This document shows, piece after piece, positions 8,120 to 15,972 of a DNA stretch of 64,000 bases. The position numbers were made by a program, and so were the translations under genes. Numbering within the stretch: position 1 is the stretch's first letter; every line of letters starts with the position of its first letter. Origin of the DNA: GCA-002050365 sp038235165 (GTDB lineage Bacteria; Acidobacteriota; Blastocatellia; Pyrinomonadales; Pyrinomonadaceae); assembly GCA_038235165.1 (NCBI GenBank), contig JBBSUG010000003.1, positions 124,001-188,000 on the forward strand, read 5' to 3'. The notes under the pieces are model-generated. The model was not told where the DNA came from. It ran no database searches and saw only the letters and a list, made by a program, of their open reading frames with translations.

Positions 8120-8710
8120 TTGTTTAAGCTAATAAAAGGAAAATCCGAAAAAGAGATTTTATGGCAGGACTTTGAAAAAGAAGCGATGCCGTTTAGCGCG
8201 GATTTGTTTCGCGTGGCGATGTTTCTCAAACGCGACCGCGATGCTGCCGAAGATTTGCTACAGGAAACTTTGATGCAGGGATTGAAATCTTTTCACCGCT
8301 ACGAAAAAGGAACGAACTGTAAAGCGTGGCTGACGACGATTATGTATCACACCCACTATAAACAATTGCGAAAACAGACGAATCTGCGTCTCGTCGCCGA
8401 CACCGAAGAAAAAATTGCCGAAACCGTCCAGTTTGAAGCCCCGATTCCGCAGCATTTAACCGACGAAGACGTTCTGCAGGCGTTGAAAAAAGTTCCCGAA
8501 GCGTTCCGCGAAGTTGTTCTGCTGTGTGATGTCGAAGGTTTCGCTTACAAGGAAATATCGTCTGTTTTAGAAGTTCCGATTGGAACGGTAATGTCGCGGC
8601 TGCATCGCGGACGAAAAATTCTGCGCGGCGAATTAGCCGTCTATGCCGGAAATTACGGCATCGTCACCGAAGAAATGAAAGAAGTAAAAAAAGGAGGGAA
8701 ATCTTTATGA
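8120..8710 (+). CDS. ECF-type RNA polymerase sigma factor
   Basis: A 196-residue sigma-70 family protein of the extracytoplasmic-function group. Region 2 is seen in RDAAEDLLQETLMQGLKSFHRY and the following KAWLTTIMYH, and region 4 in the helix-turn-helix around FAYKEISSVLEVPIGTVMSRLHRGR. It redirects RNA polymerase to a stress regulon. The start is a TTG at 8120 with GAGAGGA about 8 nt before it. The gene overlaps the next one by 4 bases (ATGA), so they are translationally coupled, and the partner is a zinc-finger anti-sigma factor. This fixes the functional pair with high confidence; the stimulus and target genes are not known. Confidence 0.93.
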   Translation: MFKLIKGKSEKEILWQDFEKEAMPFSADLFRVAMFLKRDRDAAEDLLQETLMQGLKSFHRYEKGTNCKAWLTTIMYHTHYKQLRKQTNLRLVADTEEKIAETVQFEAPIPQHLTDEDVLQALKKVPEAFREVVLLCDVEGFAYKEISSVLEVPIGTVMSRLHRGRKILRGELAVYAGNYGIVTEEMKEVKKGGKSL

Positions 8711-9618
8711 ATTGCCGGGATTTCCGTGAAATAATTGATTCCTATTTGTGCGACGAACTTTTAACCGAAACTAATCACGAAGTTCTGCGTCATCTCGAGT
8801 TTTGTGCGAACTGTCGCGGCGTGATTGAAACGCGCCGCATCCTGCGGGCGAGAATAAAATCCGCCGTCGTCAATGCCGCCGATTTTCAAATCCGCGATGA
8901 TTTTTACAGCGGTCTTTGTGAGAGATTAAAACAAGCGTCAACCGCTGACAACTCTGAAAAAAAATCGTTCTGGACAATAAATAAATCTATGTTGGCATTT
9001 GCCGCAAGTATTATTTTTGTCGCCGGCTTAGGCTTTTGGTTTATGCAAACTCCGCCCGAAAATTATCCTCGAATTGATGTCGCCCGGATAAATCAGGAAG
9101 CGCAGAGAGCATCTTTTGCGGAGATTGCCGCCGGAGATCATCAAAATTGTGCCGTCAAATATAATTTGGAAGAACATCCGGTGGAAATAAATTTGGCATC
9201 GGCGCAATATGCCGATTTGCGGCAGGCGGTTTTAACGCCGCTGGAAAATTCGACCGGCAAATACGAACTGCTCGAATCACACAACTGCAAATTCAAAGGG
9301 CATACTTTCACGCACATCGTCTTTCGCCATCAAGGTAAAGTTGTTTCCGTGCTGCTGACGGATTCGCGGAATTATTCTCCTCTACAAAGCGATGAAGTTG
9401 CCGAAACGCTGGCGGACGGTTATCAGGTAGCGCGTTTTGATGTGAAAAATAAATCAGTTTTCGTCGTCTCTAACTTGCCTGAGCCGGAAAATTTGGCGAC
9501 GGCGAAGATTTTGGAAAATCCCGTCAAACGACAGTTTTTGACAACCAATCAAGCTAGAGTAAATTCAGTCGGCACAGCCTTTCAAACGAGCTTTCAACCG
9601 CTGTTTATCGGTCGCTGA
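8707..9618 (+). CDS. Anti-sigma factor with N-terminal zinc-finger (zf-HC2) and one membrane helix
   Basis: A 303-residue membrane protein coupled by a 4-base overlap to the ECF sigma gene. The first 45 residues hold the anti-sigma zinc-binding pattern (Cys3 and HLEFCANC), which clamps the sigma factor in the cytoplasm. A single transmembrane helix lies around MLAFAASIIFVAGLGF (about residue 98), and the remaining 190 residues are probably periplasmic. The outer part has several His and Cys residues (HNCKFKGHTFTHIVFRHQGK), which could sense metal or redox state; this is inference. A terminator follows the gene. Confidence 0.85.
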   Translation: MNCRDFREIIDSYLCDELLTETNHEVLRHLEFCANCRGVIETRRILRARIKSAVVNAADFQIRDDFYSGLCERLKQASTADNSEKKSFWTINKSMLAFAASIIFVAGLGFWFMQTPPENYPRIDVARINQEAQRASFAEIAAGDHQNCAVKYNLEEHPVEINLASAQYADLRQAVLTPLENSTGKYELLESHNCKFKGHTFTHIVFRHQGKVVSVLLTDSRNYSPLQSDEVAETLADGYQVARFDVKNKSVFVVSNLPEPENLATAKILENPVKRQFLTTNQARVNSVGTAFQTSFQPLFIGR

Positions 9619-9642
9619 AGCTAGCTGCCGAAAAATATTAAT

Positions 9643-9683
9643 GCAGATGAAATACGACTTGTGTTTCATCTGCTTATTTTTTT
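9643..9683 (+). terminator. Intrinsic terminator of the sigma/anti-sigma operon
   Basis: Perfect 10-bp stem GCAGATGAAA / TTTCATCTGC followed by a run of seven T, 25 bases after the anti-sigma stop codon. Confidence 0.88.
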
Positions 9684-9755
9684 AAATACGAATATTAAAA
9701 CTATCGGGTAACTTAAAACAAGAAATTTAATGAAGAGTTTGATATTTTGTAGAAG

Positions 9756-10460
9756 ATGCCGCAGAAAATAGAAAATCCCTACAAAAACGCCGACTTATCG
9801 GCATATTCGTTCAAACAGCGCACCGCAATCAAACTGGCGGATTGGGCGTTCTATTGTTTGATAAAAATTATCGGGAAAACCATTCGATTTAAAACCGAAG
9901 GTTGGGAAAACCTTGAGCGAATCGAGAATGACGGCGCGATTGCGGTTTATGCGACGTGGCACAACCGCATTTTTCCGTCGGTTTATTTTCTCAAAAACCG
10001 CCGAATCGTCGTGATGACTTCGCAGAGTTTCGACGGCGAATACATCGCGCGGTTTATCCAGCGGTTCGGGTTCGGGGCGGTGCGCGGTTCGTCAACACGC
10101 GGCGGAATCGGGGCGTTAGCGGCGATGATTCGACTGATGAAAAAAGGTTTTCCAATGTGTTTTACGGTTGACGGACCAAAAGGTCCGCGCTATGCTGCCA
10201 AAACCGGCGCGATTTTGCTGGCGAAAAAAACCGGGAATCCGGTGCTGCCCTTTCTTGTCGAAGCGAAAAATTACTGGACGATCAACAGTTGGGACAAACT
10301 TCAAATACCGAAACCTTTTACGCGGGCAAAAGTGTACTTCGCCGCGCCGATCTATGTTGCAAAAAGTGCCGACGAAAAAGAAATCGAAATAAAATGCCGC
10401 GAACTTCAAAATAAACTTGACGAACTGGTCGGTTTCGGAGAACATTGGCACGAAGCCTAA
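9756..10460 (+). CDS. Lysophospholipid acyltransferase-like protein (DUF374 family)
   Basis: A 234-residue protein of the DUF374 group, related to LpxL/PlsC acyltransferases. It shows an N-terminal amphipathic/hydrophobic segment, the ATWHNR box with the catalytic-type histidine (about residue 68), the SQSFDGEYIARFI segment, the GSSTRGGIGAL box and the FTVDGPKGPRY box that binds the acyl acceptor phosphate in related enzymes. It probably transfers an acyl chain to a lipid in the inner membrane. In some Gram-negative genomes family members sit with lipid A genes, but none is visible here. It is monocistronic with its own upstream region after the terminator at 9643-9683. Confidence 0.85.
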   Translation: MPQKIENPYKNADLSAYSFKQRTAIKLADWAFYCLIKIIGKTIRFKTEGWENLERIENDGAIAVYATWHNRIFPSVYFLKNRRIVVMTSQSFDGEYIARFIQRFGFGAVRGSSTRGGIGALAAMIRLMKKGFPMCFTVDGPKGPRYAAKTGAILLAKKTGNPVLPFLVEAKNYWTINSWDKLQIPKPFTRAKVYFAAPIYVAKSADEKEIEIKCRELQNKLDELVGFGEHWHEA

Positions 10461-10598
10461 TCAAATGTTTTGCTGATTGTTTTACAGCTTATCTTTTTTA
10501 CAAGCGGATTTGCTCTCTAAATCCGTGCGAGTTTATAAGTTAGATTCAGTTATGTTTAGGCAGTTAATTTATTCAAGTTTTGAGGTGAGGATAAAAAT

Positions 10599-12158
10599 AT
10601 GTCTCTTTTTGATTCGATAATCAGTGAAGCAAACGAAAAATTTAGTCTCGGCGGCAAAGCGGAAACTTTGCTTTCTTCTTTATTGGGCTTGATGATGGAC
10701 CCAAAAAACGGCGGATTTAGCGGTTTTGTCAATCGTTTTAAGAAAGTCGGCTTGGGCAGTTTGGTTGATTCGTGGGTGATGACCGGCGACAGTATGCCGA
10801 TTTCAAACGAACAGGTCGAAACGGCTTTTGGGGCTGATACAATCGGTTCGGTTGCCGCCGAGACGGGAATTGACCGGGCGAAAACGACTTCGGCTCTCGG
10901 TTTTATGACTCCTTATGTCGTCAATGCGCTGACACCGAGCGGCAGTATTCCCGACGAAGAAAGTCTGCTTTCAAGAATCGGCGGTTATTTGACCGGATTC
11001 GGCGGCGCGGCGGTAGGTGCCGCCGGTATTGCGGGTGCGCGAGCAGGCGGCATTGTTGACAGAGTTGATGCCGCTGCTGGTGCGACTTATGAATCTGTCG
11101 GCAACAGAGTCGGCGGAGCAATGAACAGCGTCGGCGATTCAATTGACGGCGACGGCGACGGAAACTCGTTTTTGAAATGGCTGATTCCGCTTTTGCTGCT
11201 CGGTTTACTGATCGTCTTGGGCTACACGTTCTGCGGCAAATCATCGCCGACCACGACCACGCCCGTTGCGACAAATTCCAACAAAGTTGTCGTGACCAAC
11301 ACTAATACTCCGGTGAAAGTGGTTGACTCCAGCTTTACGATGGCTGCTAAAGACGGTAAATACACTGTTTCCGGCATCGTTCCCGATCAAAAAATGCTTG
11401 ACGAAATCAAAACCAAACTAACCGCCGAATTCGGTGCGGGGAATGTTGATTTTTCAGGTTTAAAAGTTGACGCGTCTGCGAAACCGTTCGGCGCGAACTG
11501 GTGGGACAATTTCGGTAAATTGCTGCCGAATTTAAAGGACTGGAAAAACGGCACGCTGGCATTCACCGGCAACGCGATTACAACGGCAGAAGGATTGCCG
11601 ACAGCCGCAATGGATCAGCTTAAATTGCTGTTCACCGGTTGGACAATGTCCGGTTTGAGTGCTGATGCGACAACCGGTGCGGACAGAAAATTGACGGAAG
11701 TATCGCTTCCCGACGGCACGAAAATTCAGGCTTATCCGGGCGGTATTGAAGATCAACTGATCAAATTCATCGAATCTGACGAGTATAAGAATGGAACTGC
11801 CGATTCACTGAAGGAAAAATGGTTCAGCTTCGACGATTTGAACTTCAAATTCGGCACGACGGAATTAGTTCCTGAATCAAAACGTCAGTTGGACAATGTT
11901 GTTACTATTCTAAGAGCATTTCCTGCTGTTAAAATTAAGATCGGCGGATACACGGATAAAAAAGGTGACGATGCCGCGAATAAGACGCTTTCAGACAATC
12001 GAGCTAAGGCTGTCAAGGAAGCATTGACGAAAGCAGGTGTCGGACCGCAGGTTCCTGAGGCTGAAGGCTACGGCGAAGAGTTTGCCCAAGTTCCCGAAAC
12101 GGCAAGCGATAAAGAACGCGAAGCTGATAGAAAAACTTCAGTTCGTTTGCTCAAGTAG
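10599..12158 (+). CDS. DUF937/YidB - transmembrane - BON-like - OmpA fusion protein
   Basis: A 519-residue envelope protein with four parts. Residues 1-115 form a DUF937/YidB-like domain (MSLFDSII, GLGSLVDSWV, and a later TPYVVNALTPSG). A Gly/Ala-rich linker leads to a single transmembrane helix around residues 190-208 (WLIPLLLLGLLIVLGY). A BON-like segment follows (KYTVSGIVPDQKMLDEI). The C-terminal 110 residues are an OmpA/MotB peptidoglycan-binding domain (FKFGTTELVPES, GGYTDKKGDD, LSDNRAKAVKEAL, ETASDKEREADRKTSVRL). It probably tethers the inner membrane to the cell wall. A good Shine-Dalgarno GAGGTGAGG precedes the ATG, and a terminator follows. Confidence 0.88.
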   Translation: MSLFDSIISEANEKFSLGGKAETLLSSLLGLMMDPKNGGFSGFVNRFKKVGLGSLVDSWVMTGDSMPISNEQVETAFGADTIGSVAAETGIDRAKTTSALGFMTPYVVNALTPSGSIPDEESLLSRIGGYLTGFGGAAVGAAGIAGARAGGIVDRVDAAAGATYESVGNRVGGAMNSVGDSIDGDGDGNSFLKWLIPLLLLGLLIVLGYTFCGKSSPTTTTPVATNSNKVVVTNTNTPVKVVDSSFTMAAKDGKYTVSGIVPDQKMLDEIKTKLTAEFGAGNVDFSGLKVDASAKPFGANWWDNFGKLLPNLKDWKNGTLAFTGNAITTAEGLPTAAMDQLKLLFTGWTMSGLSADATTGADRKLTEVSLPDGTKIQAYPGGIEDQLIKFIESDEYKNGTADSLKEKWFSFDDLNFKFGTTELVPESKRQLDNVVTILRAFPAVKIKIGGYTDKKGDDAANKTLSDNRAKAVKEALTKAGVGPQVPEAEGYGEEFAQVPETASDKEREADRKTSVRLLK

Positions 12159-12183
12159 TTGATTATGATTCACACATAAAAAT

Positions 12184-12213
12184 AGAAGTCGTCCGGAAAG
12201 ACGGCTTCTTTTT
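12184..12213 (+). terminator. Intrinsic terminator of the OmpA-fusion gene
   Basis: Stem AGAAGTCGTC / GACGGCTTCT (one G-T pair) with a 6-nt loop and a following T-run, 25 bases after the stop codon. Confidence 0.85.
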
Positions 12214-12268
12214 CATTTCAGTTAAAAGAGTATTCGGTTTGAAGTATCATCGGCGGGCAAATGCTTTT

Positions 12269-13231
12269 TTAGCTTATTCTTTCATTCAAATTTTCACTTG
12301 CTAAAAAACCAGCCGCCATCAAAACGAAAGAAATCCAAACCATATCCGCCAAAAACAGATGGATGAGCTGCATCACAATTGGCGCGAGTAGCAAAAGCGT
12401 CACCGCGCCCGACACAAATTGAATCAGAACGATGAAACCCAAAACATTTGCCCAACGGTTGACTGAAGGAGAATTCTGCGCCCGCTTGCGGCACCAACCC
12501 GCCAAAAATATCAGAAAAACCCCGGTTGCAATTGACAAAATCGGGTGAAAAATTCGCAGCCGCAGCAGGTAGTGTGAAGTGGCGGAAAAATCTTTGGCGA
12601 TGCCCTCGCTCAGAGTCGAAGACGGAAACAGCATACTGCTCAATGCCGCCATCGAACCGCTCATTCCGGCGATGAAAATGCCGACCGTCGCAATTGCCAG
12701 TAAAATCAATGTTTTGCGGTTAGATTTCAGTAAACTAAACGACTTTCCGTCGCCTGCAAACCACGCCGTCAGAGCCAGAACCGCGATTAACGTAAAAGTA
12801 TTAACGAGATGCGCCGCCATCCAAAACGGTCGCGTCGGCGTCCAATTCGCCGCCGTGTTGCCGGTTAAAACCAGCAAGCCGCCGATAATTCCTTCGAGAA
12901 TAATAAAAAGCAGCGACGCGATGGACATTCTGATAACGAGTTTGTTCTGCGACGATTTGTTTTTGCGCCATTTGACGATTGCCGCAATCAGCAGAATAAC
13001 AACGGTGATTCCCGCTAAACTCGTCGTCACCCGGTGCAGATACTCGATCTGCGTTTTGAGCTGCGGCGCAGACGGAATAAATTCGCCGCCGCACGTCAGC
13101 CAGTGTTCGCCGCAGCCGTCGCCCGACAGCGAAGCGCGCAAGAAAACGCCCCACAAAATGACAATCAAATTGTAAATCAAAACGAACCAGGCGTATTTCG
13201 CCAATTTACTGAGTTTTGTTTCCGTCTCCAT
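12269..13231 (-). CDS. ctaA: Haem A synthase (COX15/CtaA family)
   Basis: A membrane protein of about 320 residues with eight hydrophobic helices in two four-helix halves, the layout of haem A synthase. This enzyme oxidises the C8 methyl of haem O to a formyl group to make haem A for aa3-type cytochrome oxidase. Visible landmarks are the first-helix FLRASLSGDGCGEHWLTCGG segment with the extracytoplasmic cysteine pair, EYLHRVTTSLAG with a haem-ligand histidine, AAHLVNTFTL, and LRIFHPILSIATG and MQLIHLFLADMVW in the second half. The start is uncertain among ATGs at 13231, 13249 and 13267; the first is chosen because family N termini are short. No other cytochrome-oxidase gene is adjacent. Its presence implies aerobic respiration. 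Confidence 0.88.
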   Translation of the reverse strand: METETKLSKLAKYAWFVLIYNLIVILWGVFLRASLSGDGCGEHWLTCGGEFIPSAPQLKTQIEYLHRVTTSLAGITVVILLIAAIVKWRKNKSSQNKLVIRMSIASLLFIILEGIIGGLLVLTGNTAANWTPTRPFWMAAHLVNTFTLIAVLALTAWFAGDGKSFSLLKSNRKTLILLAIATVGIFIAGMSGSMAALSSMLFPSSTLSEGIAKDFSATSHYLLRLRIFHPILSIATGVFLIFLAGWCRKRAQNSPSVNRWANVLGFIVLIQFVSGAVTLLLLAPIVMQLIHLFLADMVWISFVLMAAGFLASENLNERIS

Positions 13232-13292
13232 TTTGCTAAATTCTAACATTAGAAAACCGAAACGCAAGAAAGCGTAAAATTAGAAAAACTTA

Positions 13293-13478
13293 ATGGAAAC
13301 TGAACATTTTTTTACCTGCCCGTATTGTTGGCAGGAAATCTCGATGGTTCTAGACTTATCGGTCGAAGAACAAAATTATATTGAAGACTGCGAAGTTTGC
13401 TGTCGCCCAATTCAAATAAATTACACGGCGCAGAATTTTGAACTGGAGGATTTTCAGGCGGATAATATTGAGCAATAA
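13293..13478 (+). CDS. CPXCG-motif cysteine-rich small protein
   Basis: A 61-residue protein matching the CPxCG cysteine-rich family: FTCPYCWQEI near the N terminus and CEVCCRPI in the middle supply two Cys pairs of a probable zinc ribbon, followed by an acidic tail. Proteins of this family are short stand-alone zinc ribbons of unknown role found in many proteobacteria and others. It is divergent to ctaA, with about 60 bases between the start codons, so the two share a promoter region. Confidence 0.8.
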   Translation: METEHFFTCPYCWQEISMVLDLSVEEQNYIEDCEVCCRPIQINYTAQNFELEDFQADNIEQ

Positions 13479-13497
13479 AACGCAAAATTTTGCAAAA

Positions 13498-13584
13498 ATA
13501 GTGTTTCACACTTGAAACACTATGCAACTTGTGCTATTTTTGTGTCATCAATGAAACTAAACATCTTTGACGGTAGATGTTTAG
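13498..13584 (+). promoter_or_regulatory. Two palindromes overlapping a candidate promoter
   Basis: A perfect 11-bp inverted repeat with a 4-base spacer, ATAGTGTTTCA (13498-13508) and TGAAACACTAT (13513-13523), is followed by a second 10-bp inverted repeat CTAAACATCT (13557-13566) / AGATGTTTAG (13575-13584). A TTGAAA at 13512-13517 with TATTTT 17 bases further on could be a -35/-10 pair, so the first palindrome would overlap the -35 box as an operator would. Both lie upstream of the RecA-like gene at 13635. Confidence 0.55.
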
Positions 13585-13634
13585 AAGATAAAAAGTAAGG
13601 GAGAGCATTAAAAATTAAGCAAGGAGAAAGCACA

Positions 13635-14669
13635 ATGAGAAATATCAACAAACCAAAAATAAATCCACTAAGCCGGATGCCGCGCCAGCAACGGCTCGTG
13701 ATGGCGATTCGCGGCGGCGCGGGTGTCGGCAAAAGTCACTTCATCAGTTCGATGGCGGATGCGGGTCTGGGGAAACTCTGCATCTTTGACACCGAACGAA
13801 AAGCGCGTCTGTTGCGCGGAGTCGGACAAAAATTTGACGCGCTCGAAATTGAGCAGACGGACGAACTGCCCGAATTTATTGACTGGGCGATTAACGGCGA
13901 AGGGCGCGAGCAGAATTACGGCTGTTACGCGCTCGACAGTTGGGCGGCTTATTTCGGCGCAAAACATTCGGAAATGATCGAAGCTGTCCGCGAACGCACG
14001 GGCGACCCGCTGGCGCAGCCGAGCGCGGAAGAACTCGCCGCCGACCAAATGATTCTTCAGAGCGTTTTGCGAAAACTCTGTATCGAATCGGGCAAATGTA
14101 TCGTCATCTCCGACCAAATTGCTGCCAAAGGCAAAGAATCGAAAGAAGACAATGAAATCGGGCGCGTATTGCCGATGACGGCTTCCGGTTTGGAGTATTT
14201 CGTGGACGTGATGTTGGAAGTATCCTTGCAGGAACGCGGCGGCGAAATTACGCGCGTTTTCCAAGTCATCAAATCAAATTCACCGGCGTTTGAAGTCGGT
14301 TTTGAAATGACCGGAAACATCGGTTTCAAAGATTTTCTTGAATATATGAAAGGCGAACAGGCATTAGAACTTGCCTTTGAAGAACCGGCAAAATCCGACG
14401 TTCCTGAATATATCGAAGACAAAACGCCCATTTCGATTGCGCCGAACACGATGTCAATCGAAGATTTGATCAAAAAAGCTGAAGATAACGGCTTTAAACA
14501 GGCAGACATCGTGACGGGCGCGAAAGTTTATCACAACCAACCGAACATCTATCATTTAACCGACGAGCAGATTTTAGATTTAGACCGCCGGATAACGGCG
14601 CGAATCGAAAAAACACAATCGCCGGAAATTAAAGAAGTAAAAAACGATAAACGTGCCAAAGCGGCGTAA
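13635..14669 (+). CDS. Phage-type RecA-like AAA ATPase (Sak4/AAA_24-like)
   Basis: A 344-residue P-loop ATPase. Walker A is GGAGVGKS (about residues 30-37), a Walker-B-like segment is CYALDSW (Asp about residue 99), and a later CIVISDQIAAKGKE segment is typical of RecA-fold phage recombinases (AAA_24, Sak4-like). Such proteins pair single-stranded DNA during phage recombination or serve as plasmid/phage replication ATPases. The C-terminal 90 residues are charged and linker-like, with a helical tail. No phage structural gene is near, so it may be a domesticated or remnant phage gene. An AAGGAGA Shine-Dalgarno precedes the ATG. Two palindromes upstream suggest it is repressed. Confidence 0.8.
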   Translation: MRNINKPKINPLSRMPRQQRLVMAIRGGAGVGKSHFISSMADAGLGKLCIFDTERKARLLRGVGQKFDALEIEQTDELPEFIDWAINGEGREQNYGCYALDSWAAYFGAKHSEMIEAVRERTGDPLAQPSAEELAADQMILQSVLRKLCIESGKCIVISDQIAAKGKESKEDNEIGRVLPMTASGLEYFVDVMLEVSLQERGGEITRVFQVIKSNSPAFEVGFEMTGNIGFKDFLEYMKGEQALELAFEEPAKSDVPEYIEDKTPISIAPNTMSIEDLIKKAEDNGFKQADIVTGAKVYHNQPNIYHLTDEQILDLDRRITARIEKTQSPEIKEVKNDKRAKAA

Positions 14670-14700
14670 ATTTTCGCACTGGACAAAAGGCGAAATAAAG

Positions 14701-14735
14701 AAAGGGAGAGTTTCGTAATACGAAATTCTCCCTTT
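14701..14735. terminator. Bidirectional intrinsic terminator
   Basis: Stem AAAGGGAGAGTTTCG / CGAAATTCTCCCTTT, with one mismatch and a 5-base loop, lies between the convergent RecA-like gene and recR. It has A/T runs on both sides. Confidence 0.9.
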
Positions 14736-14757
14736 CTTGCTGAATATGGTCAACAAA

Positions 14758-15372
14758 TTAAATCTCGTGCCGATTCGCCATTGCTTTATCCATTGTTACT
14801 TCGTCCACAAATTCCAGATCGGAACCGACCGGCATTCCCATCGCAATTCGCGTAACTCTGGCACCTAAAGGTTTTAGCAGACGTGCGATATAATTTGCCG
14901 TCGCTTCGCCTTCGGTTGTCGGGTTAGTCGCCACGATTATTTCTTTGACTTCAACATCGTCGTTATTTTTCGGGTCGAGACGCGGGATCAGGTTGACGAG
15001 CATCAATTCATCGGGTCCGACACCGCGAATCGGCGATAACGCGCCGTGCAAAATGTGATATAAACCTTTGTAAGAACGAGTTTTTTCGATGGCGACGAGA
15101 TTGTATGGTTCTTCGACGACGCAGATCATCGAACGGTCGCGCGAGGGCGAAGCGCAATACATACACGGGTTAACGTCCGTCAGGTTGTTGCAGACCGAAC
15201 AGAAAACGATTTTTTCTTTGACTTCGCGCAGTGCTTCGACGAAATTTTCGACTTCGGTATCGGGACGGCGCAGAATGTGAAAAGCCAATCTTTGCGCGCT
15301 TTTGTGTCCGATTCCGGGCAATCTTTTGAATTCGTCAATTAATTTGGCGACGGGTTCTGAATATTCTAGCAT
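14758..15372 (-). CDS. recR: Recombination mediator protein RecR
   Basis: A 204-residue RecR, which with RecO/RecF loads RecA on gapped DNA. Landmarks in order are the helix-hairpin-helix RLPGIGHKSAQRLAFHIL (about residue 14), the four-cysteine zinc motif CSVCNN...CMYC, the Toprim domain (ICVVEEPYNLVAIEKT, then YHILHGALSPIRGVGPDEL), IIVATNPTTEGEATA and the Walker-B-like end TRIAMGMPVGSDLEFVDEVT. Length and order match the family. It lies downstream of ybaB on the same strand, the common ybaB-recR pairing; dnaX, often upstream, is not present here. The two genes are separated by a word-repeat hairpin (15382-15485). Confidence 0.96.
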   Translation of the reverse strand: MLEYSEPVAKLIDEFKRLPGIGHKSAQRLAFHILRRPDTEVENFVEALREVKEKIVFCSVCNNLTDVNPCMYCASPSRDRSMICVVEEPYNLVAIEKTRSYKGLYHILHGALSPIRGVGPDELMLVNLIPRLDPKNNDDVEVKEIIVATNPTTEGEATANYIARLLKPLGARVTRIAMGMPVGSDLEFVDEVTMDKAMANRHEI

Positions 15373-15381
15373 CTTTTAGTT

Positions 15382-15485
15382 TCAGATTTCAGATTTTGGA
15401 CTTTGGATTTCGGACTGGAATTTTTGATTATAATGTAATTTTTCAAAAGCATTCCAATCCAAAATCGGCAATCTAAAATCCAAAA
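15382..15485. repeat. Word-repeat inverted repeat (GGATTT/AAATCC type)
   Basis: The left arm reads as short words such as TCAGATTTCAGATTTTGG and the right arm carries their complements (ATCTAAAATCCAAAATC). It fills the ybaB-recR gap and could fold into a long hairpin. The same word family recurs at 37101-37178 and 40916-41061. Confidence 0.65.
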
Positions 15486-15791
15486 TCACATAAGTCCGGG
15501 CGGCAGCATTCCGCCGAGTTTACCTTTGAGAGATTCTTCGACTTTGCGTTTCGCTTCGTTTAACGCCGCCATCGCCAAATCCTGAATCATTTCCGTGTCG
15601 CCGTCTTTGACTAAATCGGGCGAAATGACGAGTTCCATAACTTCAAAATCGCCGCGCATTTTGACCGTCACCGCGCCGCCGCCAGCCGAAGCGTCAACAA
15701 CCATTTCCTTCATTTCTTTGCCCATCTGCTCCTGCATTTTCTGGGCTTGTTTCATCATCGAATTGATGTCGAATCCACCGGGTAATTTCAT
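15486..15791 (-). CDS. ybaB: YbaB/EbfC family nucleoid-associated protein
   Basis: A 101-residue YbaB/EbfC-type DNA-binding protein. The N-terminal helix has MMKQAQKMQEQMGKEMKE, the core shows VVDASAGGGAVTVKMRGDFEVMELVI and the end reads MAALNEAKRKVEESLKGKLGG, all characteristic of the family. It acts as a dimer that binds DNA and is often coupled to recR. The last residues are MLPPGLM. The start ATG follows a GGAGC-like Shine-Dalgarno. Confidence 0.93.
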   Translation of the reverse strand: MKLPGGFDINSMMKQAQKMQEQMGKEMKEMVVDASAGGGAVTVKMRGDFEVMELVISPDLVKDGDTEMIQDLAMAALNEAKRKVEESLKGKLGGMLPPGLM

Positions 15792-15972
15792 TTAATTTTG
15801 CTCCTTGAAGTTATAAATACTAACCTTAATCGTAACTGTCCGAATGATTAAATGCAAACGGCAGATGATTTGAAAATTAGGTATAATTGCGCGAAAATAA
15901 ACTAAAATACAAAATCGTTCGTAATAATTCCGATTTCAATATTTCAACGTCAGAAACTACTCGTTCAACATT

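Noticed and set aside
13635..14669. Prophage
   Set aside because: Only one phage-like gene is present; no structural, lysis or integrase genes lie nearby. The integrase fragment at the left edge is 13 kb away.
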